A stretch of 64,000 nucleotides of DNA from Aquirufa ecclesiirivi (GTDB taxonomy: Bacteria; Bacteroidota; Bacteroidia; Cytophagales; Spirosomataceae): NCBI RefSeq assembly GCF_011250515.1, contig NZ_JAANOP010000005.1:64877-128876 (forward strand). The letters are read 5' to 3'. Under the pieces are notes generated by a model that made no database searches, was not told the origin of the DNA, and saw nothing but the letters and a program-made list of their open reading frames with translations. The translations under genes and the position numbers were made by a program. Position 1 is the stretch's first letter. Each line of letters begins with the position of its first letter. Positions 44,563-52,627 of the stretch are shown here, one piece after another.

Positions 44563-46692
44563 CTACTGAAGTTGAATTTGTAATAATAGATTTTTTCTGG
44601 TGGGACTTCCAGCTGGTACAGATTGACTGACCACCGTACCTAAACCATTGGCTTTCACTTTAAGTCCTCTATTTTCCAATGTGAAAATTGCGTCTCTTAA
44701 ATTCATCCCCACTACATTGGGAACGGTTTTGGCTGGAAAACTTAAAGGAGTGTTTTCCACCAATTGCTTATCCATTTTAAACTGTAACCAACTACCATCT
44801 TCTTCTACTTTGGGCAAACCAAAATTGGAATACAAAATGGATTGATCCATAGGATGAACCGTATGGCTCAAGGAGGCTTTGTTTAATGAATCAGGGATGG
44901 TACCTGCTAATTTACGATGCAACTTCATGTCGCGTAAATAAATATTATCTGAAATTTCCCTAAAAACAGGGGCTGTTACTTGCCTAGCATACGTGGCTTC
45001 CGCATGTCCTTGCGGATTATCAATCGATACTAAAATGGTGTATTTAGGTTTTTTAACAGGAAAATACCCAATAAACGAAGTATAATATTTACCTGGAATA
45101 TAACGCCCATTGATGATTCTCTGAGCAGTACCCGTTTTACCAGCTATTCCGTACGAAGTACCTTTAATGTTATTTGCGGTTCCTTTGGTCACGACTCCCT
45201 CCAGCATACTTTGAATTTTTTCTAGAGTCTTGGGCGAACATAAAGGAGTTTGATCTCTTACTTGACTGGCACGATAATCAATCACCACTTCATCTGCTCG
45301 GGTAGCTTTACTGACAATGATTGGCTGTACCCAGTAGCCATTATTGGCAATCGCATTGTAAAAGGATATTAGCTGCAAAGGAGAATACTGCGTAGAATAA
45401 CCTACCGAAGACCAAAGCAATTGAAAAGCATCCCATTTGGCAGGAACAGGGAAATTCGGCCTAGGATTAGGTTGAATTTGAAAATGTAATGACTCGATTA
45501 AATGAAACTTTCTCAAATAATCATAAAATTTGGCTGGCTTCGAGGCAAATACTTTTTTCATGAGCACCATGGTTCCTACGTTGGAAGAACTTTCGATCAC
45601 TTGGGCTACCGAAATGGTTCCCATGGGATGAGAATCCGACATGGTTCCATTGTAGTGATGGTATTTTCCATTTCCAGTTGAAACGGGCATATCCAAAGGC
45701 AAATCTGCCTCTTCTAACATGGCCATCATAGAGGGTAATTTGAAAACAGAGCCCGGGTCTCTTGCTTCTCGAATGGCGTAATTAAAGCTCTCTGAATATC
45801 CTGTGGGAGAATTCGCATTCTTAGATAAATTGGAAATGGCTTTAATTTCCCCGGTCGTTGTTTCCATCACAATCACTACCCCATAATCTCCTTCATAGGT
45901 GGTCATGGCTTTCATCAGTGCTGTTTCAACAATATCTTGTATGTTGATATCCAGAGTTGAATAGATATCCAAACCTGGCTTAGGAACAGATTCTTCTCCT
46001 CCTTCTACTGGTCGCCAAGTATTTTTATCCATCTTTTCAAATAGCCCTTTACCCGGTGTTCCTTTCAACTCTGCATTAAAACTTCCTTCAATACCTACCG
46101 CTACTTTATCTTTTAAATAACCCACAGTACGGTAAGCCATTTGCCCGAAAGGAGCATAGCGTACATTAACTTTATCAAAAACAATCCCCGTTTTAGTGGC
46201 TTCGCCTAAATTAAATAAAGGAAACTTGGCGACTTTCTTGCGCTCTTGAAAATCGAGTAAACGGTTGTTTAGTAGTAAGTAGTTTTTACCATTCTTTTTC
46301 GCAGAAACAATCTTATTCTTGTATTCTTCTGCCGTATGATCCTGAAAAAAATTCGCTAATGCATTGGCTAGCTCATCGATATGCTCCTTAAATTTTTGCT
46401 CTGAGGTGGCATTTCGATTGTACACTGAAGGATCAAGACCGAGCCGGTATTTAGGCAAAGATGTGGCCAATAAACTACCATCATCCGAATAAATGTTACC
46501 ACGGGTTGCATCTACACTTCTTTCTTTGATGTAGGTATTGAATACGTCATTTCGCAAGGTGTCGCCATTGATAAAAACGATCTTATATAAATTGAAAACC
46601 AACACGACAAAGAGCATGATCACCACAACGAAAAAGAGGATGAAACGCTTCGTGATAATCTCGCGTATATTTTGTCTTTTTACCTTTGCCAT
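44563..46692 (-). CDS. ftsI: Peptidoglycan transpeptidase FtsI-type PBP with PASTA domain
   Basis: 709-residue class B penicillin-binding protein for septal wall synthesis. One membrane anchor at about 18-40, dimerisation domain, transpeptidase with nucleophile Ser315 and Lys318 (SVFK), Ser-Ser-Asn at 369-371, and KTGT at 519-522. A single PASTA domain ends the protein at about 655-709 (VPNVVGMNLRDAIFTLENRG), which is common in Bacteroidota and Gram-positives but absent in E. coli FtsI. Follows the FtsL-like gene by 3 bases. Confidence 0.95.
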   Translation of the reverse strand: MAKVKRQNIREIITKRFILFFVVVIMLFVVLVFNLYKIVFINGDTLRNDVFNTYIKERSVDATRGNIYSDDGSLLATSLPKYRLGLDPSVYNRNATSEQKFKEHIDELANALANFFQDHTAEEYKNKIVSAKKNGKNYLLLNNRLLDFQERKKVAKFPLFNLGEATKTGIVFDKVNVRYAPFGQMAYRTVGYLKDKVAVGIEGSFNAELKGTPGKGLFEKMDKNTWRPVEGGEESVPKPGLDIYSTLDINIQDIVETALMKAMTTYEGDYGVVIVMETTTGEIKAISNLSKNANSPTGYSESFNYAIREARDPGSVFKLPSMMAMLEEADLPLDMPVSTGNGKYHHYNGTMSDSHPMGTISVAQVIESSSNVGTMVLMKKVFASKPAKFYDYLRKFHLIESLHFQIQPNPRPNFPVPAKWDAFQLLWSSVGYSTQYSPLQLISFYNAIANNGYWVQPIIVSKATRADEVVIDYRASQVRDQTPLCSPKTLEKIQSMLEGVVTKGTANNIKGTSYGIAGKTGTAQRIINGRYIPGKYYTSFIGYFPVKKPKYTILVSIDNPQGHAEATYARQVTAPVFREISDNIYLRDMKLHRKLAGTIPDSLNKASLSHTVHPMDQSILYSNFGLPKVEEDGSWLQFKMDKQLVENTPLSFPAKTVPNVVGMNLRDAIFTLENRGLKVKANGLGTVVSQSVPAGSPTRKNLLLQIQLQ

Positions 46693-46695
46693 ATA

Positions 46696-47085
46696 CTAGT
46701 CGCTGTTTTTGCCATCTTTAGTTTGATCCATTACGACTTTCGTAGGAGGCGTTAGGCTTAATTCCAACGCATATTTTTTCATGGCTATGGCCAAATAGCT
46801 TTGCTTACCTATCTTCATAAATTCCGCTTTTTGAGTAGTATAGTCCGCACGAATCTCTTCCAATTCTGCCTTGGTTTTGGCTATCTGATGGATTTTCCCA
46901 TCGGCTAACATGGAATAATAAATATATACTAGGATCAAAAATGCTACAAAACCTATGCGAAAAACCAATTTAACAGGCAGTTCACCACCTGTTAGCGGAT
47001 CCATATTGAACAACAGGTCCAGTATCCCTTCTTTTGGAACGGAGGTTTTAGGCGCTTGCTCAGTATCAGAAACTTGTTTGGCCAT
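46696..47085 (-). CDS. FtsL-like division protein
   Basis: 129 residues: cytosolic N terminus, one membrane segment at about 42-62 (LVFRIGFVAFLILVYIYYSM), then a short coiled coil (KTKAELEEIRADYTTQKAE). This size, topology and the position between rsmH and ftsI fit the FtsL-like proteins of Bacteroidota, which form a bridge with FtsB/FtsQ in the divisome. Sequence alone is weak, so the assignment rests on context. Starts 1 base after rsmH. Confidence 0.82.
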   Translation of the reverse strand: MAKQVSDTEQAPKTSVPKEGILDLLFNMDPLTGGELPVKLVFRIGFVAFLILVYIYYSMLADGKIHQIAKTKAELEEIRADYTTQKAEFMKIGKQSYLAIAMKKYALELSLTPPTKVVMDQTKDGKNSD

Positions 47086-47086
47086 A

Positions 47087-48001
47087 TTATAATTTAGCTG
47101 CGATTCTCAATTTTGCACTTCTTGAACGTGGATTTCTTTTTAATTCATCTTCGGATGCCGTAATAGGTTTCCGAATGACCGATTCTACTGGTTTGTGTAC
47201 GACTCCAAACAAATCTTTGTCTTCCTTCCCGTGGCAATCTCCTGTTCGAATGAAATTTTTTACCAATCGGTCTTCCAAAGAATGAAATGCCAGTACTACT
47301 AACCTTCCGCCTGGAGACAATAAAGTAGCTGCTTGTTCTAAAAATTCTTCAATGACCGCCAGTTCTTGATTTACCTCAATGCGCACCGCTTGAAACGCTT
47401 GAGCAAAGTACTTAAACTCGCGTGATCTTGGAGCTAATTTAGCCAATATTTCTTTGAATTCCGACGTCGTTTTTAGGCCTTTTTGAGTCCTCGCTTGTAC
47501 AACAGCTTGGGCTAATGTTCGTGCATTTTTTATCTCTCCGTACATGCCAAAAATCTTTTGCAAGTTTTCTGCTGAATAGGAATTTAACACTTCAGCCGCA
47601 TCGGTGGAGGCTGAAGGCCCCATACGCATATCCAAGGGTCCATCAAATCGAGTAGAAAAACCACGTTCGGCGGCATCTAATTGAAAGGATGATACGCCAA
47701 AATCGGCCATAATGCCATCCACTTCCTTGATACCATGTATCCGTAAATATTTCTGAATATGCCTAAAATTGGCAGTAATCAACTCCAGGCGATCATCGTC
47801 GATTTTCTCTGCTTGTCGCCAAGCATCCGGATCCTGATCAAAGGCAAATAAACGTCCATTGGGTCCTAATTTTTCTAAAATAGCACGGGAATGGCCTCCT
47901 CCTCCAAAAGTTACATCCACATAAATGCCGTCTGGCTTGATGGCTAATCCATCGATGCACTCATGCAACAAAACGGAGGTATGGTAAGGGTTCTCGATCA
48001 T
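47087..48001 (-). CDS. rsmH: 16S rRNA (cytosine-1402-N4)-methyltransferase
   Basis: 304-residue SAM-dependent methyltransferase that modifies the 30S decoding centre. HTSVLLHECIDGL at the N terminus, VDVTFGGGGHSRAIL at the SAM site, DFGVSSFQLD, and LVVLAFHSLEDRLVK with NPRSRSAKLR near the end are diagnostic. First gene of a partial dcw cluster; no mraZ is upstream, where the next gene is divergent. Confidence 0.97.
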   Translation of the reverse strand: MIENPYHTSVLLHECIDGLAIKPDGIYVDVTFGGGGHSRAILEKLGPNGRLFAFDQDPDAWRQAEKIDDDRLELITANFRHIQKYLRIHGIKEVDGIMADFGVSSFQLDAAERGFSTRFDGPLDMRMGPSASTDAAEVLNSYSAENLQKIFGMYGEIKNARTLAQAVVQARTQKGLKTTSEFKEILAKLAPRSREFKYFAQAFQAVRIEVNQELAVIEEFLEQAATLLSPGGRLVVLAFHSLEDRLVKNFIRTGDCHGKEDKDLFGVVHKPVESVIRKPITASEDELKRNPRSRSAKLRIAAKL

Positions 48002-48016
48002 AGGGTCTATTCAAAA

Positions 48017-48024
48017 CAAATTTA
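48017..48024 (-). promoter_or_regulatory. Possible -7 promoter box of the rsmH operon
   Basis: TAAATTTG on the minus strand, 16 bases before the rsmH ATG. A TTG at 48051-48049 is 24 bases away, longer than usual. Confidence 0.42.
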
Positions 48025-48097
48025 CAAATTATCCTTTGGCCATTTCATCAATTTTCGAAATTGTCAGCATTTTTTTTAAAGCCGCCAAGCTTTGTCC

Positions 48098-48105
48098 TAT
48101 CTTTG
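48098..48105 (+). promoter_or_regulatory. Probable -7 promoter box of the thioredoxin-like gene
   Basis: TATCTTTG matches TAnnTTTG exactly, 21 bases before the ATG at 48126. A run of T but no TTTG is at -33. Confidence 0.48.
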
Positions 48106-48125
48106 CACACAAGCATTTCAACATC

Positions 48126-49361
48126 ATGACCATACGCTATTTATTATTAGCTTTTCTTTCTTTCTTTTTGATAGGAAATATAGCCGCTCAATCAAGATCT
48201 AATCCACACATGGGCCCCTGGAGAGCCGAGCTTCGTTCTCAAGGAGGAGGTCTTCCTTTTAACCTCAGTGTAGCTCCAGGTAAAAAGAAAAATACCTTTT
48301 CCATTAAAGTAATCAATGGCTCAGAAAGCTTTCTCTTAGGGGAATCCTTTTTTCGAGGCGATTCCTTAGTTATACCCTTCGATCTATATGATTCAGAAAT
48401 TGTAGCCCGTTTAGAAGGTTCACAAAAAATGTCAGGTTACTGGATCAAAAAAAGAAATGGAAAATTTGTCAATCAGCTTCCCTTTTCCGCTAACTATGGC
48501 TCCAAGGAACGATTCACATCACTTAAAGCTCCAAGCGTCAACGTTAGTGGCACCTGGAATGTAGATATTTCTGTCGATGATAAACATACCCCAAGTGTAG
48601 GTGTTTTCAAACAAGTAGGAAACAAGGTAACTGGTTCCATTTTACAGACCTCAGGTGATTATCGTTTTTTACAAGGGAACGTATCAGGAGATAGCTTATT
48701 GGTGAGCTATTTTGATGGCAGTTTTGTCTTACTATTCAAAACCAAAGTAAGCGGAAAAGAAATCAAAGGAACCTTATTTTCTGGATTTGCTACCAAAAAA
48801 GAATTCAAAGGAATTTTAGACCCCAAAGCCAGCTTACCCGATTTGAAAAAATTAACCTTTTTAAAACCCGGATACGAGCGTTTAAATTTCAATCTACCCA
48901 CCCCAAAAGCTGAAACTATTAGCTTACAAGATGAACGATTCAAGAACAAGGTAGTCATCGTGGAAATCATGGGGTCATGGTGCCCTAATTGCATTGATGA
49001 AGCTCGCTTCCTAGCCCCATTTTATACCAAAAACAAAGCAAAAGGTGTGGAAGTCATTGGCGTTTCCTTTGAATACTCCCCTGAAATGTCTGTTTCTGGT
49101 CCCAAAATTGAAAATTTCAAAAAGAAAATTGGCATTGAGTATCCCATTGTCTTTGGAGGTGTCCCAGAAGATGAAACCATTGCTCGGGTTTTCCCTATGT
49201 TGAATAAGTTTAATGGTTACCCAACAACTTTTATCATCGATAAAAAAGGGAAAGTCCGAGAAATACATACAGGTTTTTCAGGACCAGGAACGGGTTTATA
49301 TTATACGGATTGGGTTCAAGAATTTGAAAAAACTATCCAAAACCTACTGGCTGAGAAATAA
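48126..49361 (+). CDS. Secreted TlpA-like thioredoxin-fold protein
   Basis: 411 residues from ATG 48126, which gives a signal peptide (MTIRYLLLAFLSFFLIGNIAA); the open frame starts 30 codons earlier but crosses the promoter. Residues about 25-250 are an unassigned beta-rich region of lipocalin/DUF-like appearance. The C-terminal 150 residues are a TlpA/AhpC-type thioredoxin domain with active site Cys286-Pro-Asn-Cys289 (GSWCPNC) and the cis-Pro region YPTTFIIDKKGK. Likely a periplasmic thiol reductase, as in Bacteroidota TlpA proteins; the partner is unknown. The stop overlaps the next start (TAATG). Confidence 0.85.
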   Translation: MTIRYLLLAFLSFFLIGNIAAQSRSNPHMGPWRAELRSQGGGLPFNLSVAPGKKKNTFSIKVINGSESFLLGESFFRGDSLVIPFDLYDSEIVARLEGSQKMSGYWIKKRNGKFVNQLPFSANYGSKERFTSLKAPSVNVSGTWNVDISVDDKHTPSVGVFKQVGNKVTGSILQTSGDYRFLQGNVSGDSLLVSYFDGSFVLLFKTKVSGKEIKGTLFSGFATKKEFKGILDPKASLPDLKKLTFLKPGYERLNFNLPTPKAETISLQDERFKNKVVIVEIMGSWCPNCIDEARFLAPFYTKNKAKGVEVIGVSFEYSPEMSVSGPKIENFKKKIGIEYPIVFGGVPEDETIARVFPMLNKFNGYPTTFIIDKKGKVREIHTGFSGPGTGLYYTDWVQEFEKTIQNLLAEK

Positions 49362-50071
49362 TGGCATCTTTTAAATATTTGCTTCTAGTTGGCCTCTTTT
49401 TCTTTGGGAGGGAACATGCCAGTTTCGGACAAGAAAAGAAAAGCAGCAAGCTGAAGCCATGGATAGCTCCTTTGAGTTTAACCTTAGGTGGACTTGCGTT
49501 TTATAACCAAAGCGCTCACGATAAACAGCTGACTTGGTATCATGAAAACTACCACACATTTCACAGCTCTGCGGATGATTTCTTACAGTACAGCCCTACC
49601 CTTATTCAAATCGGGGCTAGGTTATTAGGAGCTAAGGCGCAGCACAAAGGCAAAGAGCAGTTGGGTTTATTCCTTGTAGGAACAGGCATCTATGTCATCA
49701 GTACTCAAGGTTTAAAACGTATTATCAATGAAACTCGTCCCAATGGCTCGGAACATTCCTTTCCATCTGGCCACACAGCCACCGCATTTTTCGGCGCTAC
49801 CGTTTTAGCAAAAGAGTTAGGCAAAGAGTATCCTTGGTTAGCTATAACAGGTTATACCTTGGCCGCAGGTACTGGCTACCTTCGTTTAGCCAATAATGAA
49901 CATTGGCTGAGTGATGTCTTGGTGGGAGCCGGCATTGGTATAGCTTCAGCAGAAATAGCATATTGTATTTATCCGAAACTGAAAGAGCGTTTTGCTAAAT
50001 CTCAAGCCTTTCAATGGGAGCCTAGAATAGCCCCCAATTATTATGCAGCTAGCTTTAGCTACCATTTCTAA
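49361..50071 (+). CDS. PAP2 superfamily phosphatase
   Basis: 236-residue membrane phosphatase with a signal or anchor (FKYLLLVGLFFFG). The three PAP2 motifs are present: KRIINETRPNG (KxxxxxxRP), SFPSGHTA (PSGH) and LRLANNEHWLSDVLVG (RxxxxxHxxxD). Substrates could be undecaprenyl pyrophosphate, phosphatidic acid or lipid A phosphates. Shares the TAATG overlap with the thioredoxin-like gene and is followed by nhaA at 26 bases. Confidence 0.88.
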   Translation: MASFKYLLLVGLFFFGREHASFGQEKKSSKLKPWIAPLSLTLGGLAFYNQSAHDKQLTWYHENYHTFHSSADDFLQYSPTLIQIGARLLGAKAQHKGKEQLGLFLVGTGIYVISTQGLKRIINETRPNGSEHSFPSGHTATAFFGATVLAKELGKEYPWLAITGYTLAAGTGYLRLANNEHWLSDVLVGAGIGIASAEIAYCIYPKLKERFAKSQAFQWEPRIAPNYYAASFSYHF

Positions 50072-50097
50072 ATTACATCCACTCATTTGTTTAATGT

Positions 50098-51234
50098 ATG
50101 AAGGTTAGTAAACTATTTAAAGAATTTGTTGAAAGCGAAAAATCAAGTGGTATTATCTTGATTTTTTGTACCCTTTTCTCCTTGTATGTGACCAATTCAG
50201 AATGGGGAAATGCCTACCATCATCTTTGGAAAACAGATGTATTGGGCCATTCATTGGAACATTGGATTAATGATGGCTTAATGACCATCTTTTTTCTTTT
50301 GGTTGGTTTAGAATTAGAAAGAGAAATCTACATCGGAGAATTATCCAAAATCAAAGAGGCCTCTTTTCCCATCATTGGGGCTTTAGGTGGCATGATTGTC
50401 CCTGTGATCATTTATACTATTTTTAATTACGGCACAGAAACCATTTCAGGAAGCGCTATTCCCATGTCCACAGACATCGCTTTTGCCTTGGGTATCTTAT
50501 CCCTTTTAGGAAACAAAGTACCATTATCACTCAAGATATTTTTAACGGCTTTGGCAGTGATTGACGATCTTGGGGCCATTGTGATCATTGGAACTTTTTA
50601 TTCTAATGGACTGAATTGGACCAATTTATTGCTATCGTTAGGCACCTTTGCCTTGTTAGGTGGCTTAAATTTTGCCAAAATACGTTCCATTCCATTGTAC
50701 CTTTTGGGTGGCATAGCCATGTGGTATTTTATGGGACAATCAGGTGTGCACCCAACCATCACGGGAGTTTTATTGGCCTTCGCTATTCCTTTTGACAAAG
50801 GGGATCATATTTCCATTTCCACTAAAATTCAGCACTTTTTGCATAAGCCTGTCAGCTTTGGAATTTTACCCGTTTTTGCTTTAGCCAACACCGCGATCAT
50901 CTTAAATACAGATACGACAAGCAAACTACTAGAAACCTACAGTTTGGGTATTTTCACGGGCTTGAGCTTAGGTAAGCCCATTGGTATATTTCTATTTTGT
51001 TTGATTGCTTCTCGATTAGGGATCAGCAAATTACCCAAAGATTTATCTTGGGCTTCCATCGTTGGAGTAGGTTTTTTAGGTGGAATTGGATTTACCATGT
51101 CCATTTTCATTACCAACTTATCATTTAATCAAGCATCCATCGTGGACGTTTCCAAGTTCAGTATTTTATTGGCTTCCTTGGTTTCCGCGATCATCGGATT
51201 TAGTATATTGAGCAAATCCCTAAAACAGAAATAG
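50098..51234 (+). CDS. nhaA: Na+/H+ antiporter NhaA
   Basis: 378-residue inner-membrane antiporter exporting Na+ (or Li+) in exchange for two protons. The essential aspartates are Asp126 (MSTDIAF) and the pair Asp156-Asp157 (LAVIDDLGAI), matching E. coli Asp133 and Asp163/164. LVGLELEREI near residue 70 and GIGFTMSIFI near the end are family signatures. Slightly shorter than usual. Last of a three-gene unit with a terminator behind it. Confidence 0.96.
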   Translation: MKVSKLFKEFVESEKSSGIILIFCTLFSLYVTNSEWGNAYHHLWKTDVLGHSLEHWINDGLMTIFFLLVGLELEREIYIGELSKIKEASFPIIGALGGMIVPVIIYTIFNYGTETISGSAIPMSTDIAFALGILSLLGNKVPLSLKIFLTALAVIDDLGAIVIIGTFYSNGLNWTNLLLSLGTFALLGGLNFAKIRSIPLYLLGGIAMWYFMGQSGVHPTITGVLLAFAIPFDKGDHISISTKIQHFLHKPVSFGILPVFALANTAIILNTDTTSKLLETYSLGIFTGLSLGKPIGIFLFCLIASRLGISKLPKDLSWASIVGVGFLGGIGFTMSIFITNLSFNQASIVDVSKFSILLASLVSAIIGFSILSKSLKQK

Positions 51235-51265
51235 TTACCTAAGTCTGCTGAATCCATTGGGCATA

Positions 51266-51296
51266 AAAAAAGGTTAGCTATTCGGCTAACCTTTTT
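51266..51296. terminator. Bidirectional intrinsic terminator
   Basis: AAAAAGGTTAGC / GCTAACCTTTTT with a 6-base loop and A/T tracts on both sides, between the convergent nhaA and aminotransferase genes. Confidence 0.92.
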
Positions 51297-51314
51297 CTTT
51301 ATAAAGAAATAAGC

Positions 51315-52517
51315 TTATTTCAATTTAGCTACGGCATTTTTAATGCGCTCGCAAGCTTCTTCTAATTGCTCATCAGCAGCAGCAGTAGATATACGCATAC
51401 AATTCGGCGCTCCGAAACCTGAACCTGCTACGGTAGCTACAAAAGCCTCTTGCAATAACCAGTTACAGAAATCATCAGAATCATTGATGGTTGTTTTTCC
51501 ATCTGATTTACCATAGAAGTAGGAAATATCAGGGAAAGCATAAAATGCACCATCTGGCATGTTTACTTTAAATCCTTCAATCTCACGTAATTTACCAACG
51601 ACCAATTTACGGCGACGGTCATAGGCGGCTTTCATTTCATAAGCATGATCCAATGTCCCATTAAATGCAGCTACTGCGGCTTTTTGAGCAATGGAGTTCG
51701 TGCCAGAAGTTACCTGACCTTGTAATTTCTCGACGCCATCAGCAATCCATTTGGCTGCAGCAATGAATCCAATTCTCCAACCTGTCATGGCGTGACCTTT
51801 GGCAACTCCATTAACGGTGATGACACGGTCTTTAATTTCAGGAATTGAACCGATGGAGAAATGACCTCCCTGAGTAAAGTTGATATACTCATATATTTCA
51901 TCTGCCAACACAAAGATGCGCTCATGGCGAGCCACTACATTGGCGATATCGCGTAATTCAGATTCGGTATAAACAGATCCTGTAGGATTATTTGGCGAAG
52001 CAAACATCACCATTTTAGTCTTAGGTGTAATCGCTGCTTCAAATTGCTCAGATGTTACTTTGAAATTGTTTTCAAATGAACCTTGTACAATCACAGATGT
52101 GCCTTCGGCTAATTTGACCATCTCCGAATAAGAAACCCAATAAGGAGAGAAAATGATAACCTCATCACCTGGATCGATTAATGCAGCAATGGCATTAGCT
52201 AAGGAATGCTTCGCACCTGTAGAAACAACGATGTTTTCAGAAGCCCACTCTAATCCATTATCACGTTTCAATTTGTTGGCAATGGCCATACGTAAATCTG
52301 GATAACCAGCTACCGGGGAATATCCATGAAAACCATCATCAATGGCTTTCTTGGCAGCCTCACAGATGTGAGCAGGAGTTTTGAAGTCTGGCTCTCCAAC
52401 GGATAAACTGATAACTTTATGACCTTGGGCGGCTAATTCACGTGCTTTTTTAGTCATTCCCAAGGTGGAAGACTCTTCTAAAGCTTGAATTCGTTGAGCT
52501 AATAATGATGATGACAT
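51315..52517 (-). CDS. Class I PLP-dependent aminotransferase (aspartate aminotransferase Ib-like)
   Basis: 400-residue cytosolic aminotransferase. PLP-binding Lys240 lies in VNGVAKGHAMTGWR; SVGEPDFKTP, GYSPVAGYPDLR, SPNNPTG and VLADEIYEY are signatures of the subgroup Ib aspartate aminotransferases (AspB/AspC-like), which convert aspartate and 2-oxoglutarate to oxaloacetate and glutamate. Related enzymes use prephenate or other acids, so the exact substrate is not fixed and no symbol is given. Confidence 0.92.
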   Translation of the reverse strand: MSSSLLAQRIQALEESSTLGMTKKARELAAQGHKVISLSVGEPDFKTPAHICEAAKKAIDDGFHGYSPVAGYPDLRMAIANKLKRDNGLEWASENIVVSTGAKHSLANAIAALIDPGDEVIIFSPYWVSYSEMVKLAEGTSVIVQGSFENNFKVTSEQFEAAITPKTKMVMFASPNNPTGSVYTESELRDIANVVARHERIFVLADEIYEYINFTQGGHFSIGSIPEIKDRVITVNGVAKGHAMTGWRIGFIAAAKWIADGVEKLQGQVTSGTNSIAQKAAVAAFNGTLDHAYEMKAAYDRRRKLVVGKLREIEGFKVNMPDGAFYAFPDISYFYGKSDGKTTINDSDDFCNWLLQEAFVATVAGSGFGAPNCMRISTAAADEQLEEACERIKNAVAKLK

Positions 52518-52552
52518 AGTAGATAATCAATGCTAATTTTACAATTCGAACG

Positions 52553-52560
52553 CAAAATTA
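52553..52560 (-). promoter_or_regulatory. Possible -7 promoter box of the aminotransferase gene
   Basis: TAATTTTG on the minus strand, 36 bases before the ATG. No -33 match. Confidence 0.4.
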
Positions 52561-52627
52561 CCCTTTTCTAAATGGAATAACTAATCATTTCTTGATAAAT
52601 CAATTGACCAAATGATCAAAAGGTAGA

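Noticed and set aside
48002-48125. mraZ remnant upstream of rsmH
   Set aside because: The 124-base gap holds only promoter-like boxes and no MraZ-like frame on either strand.
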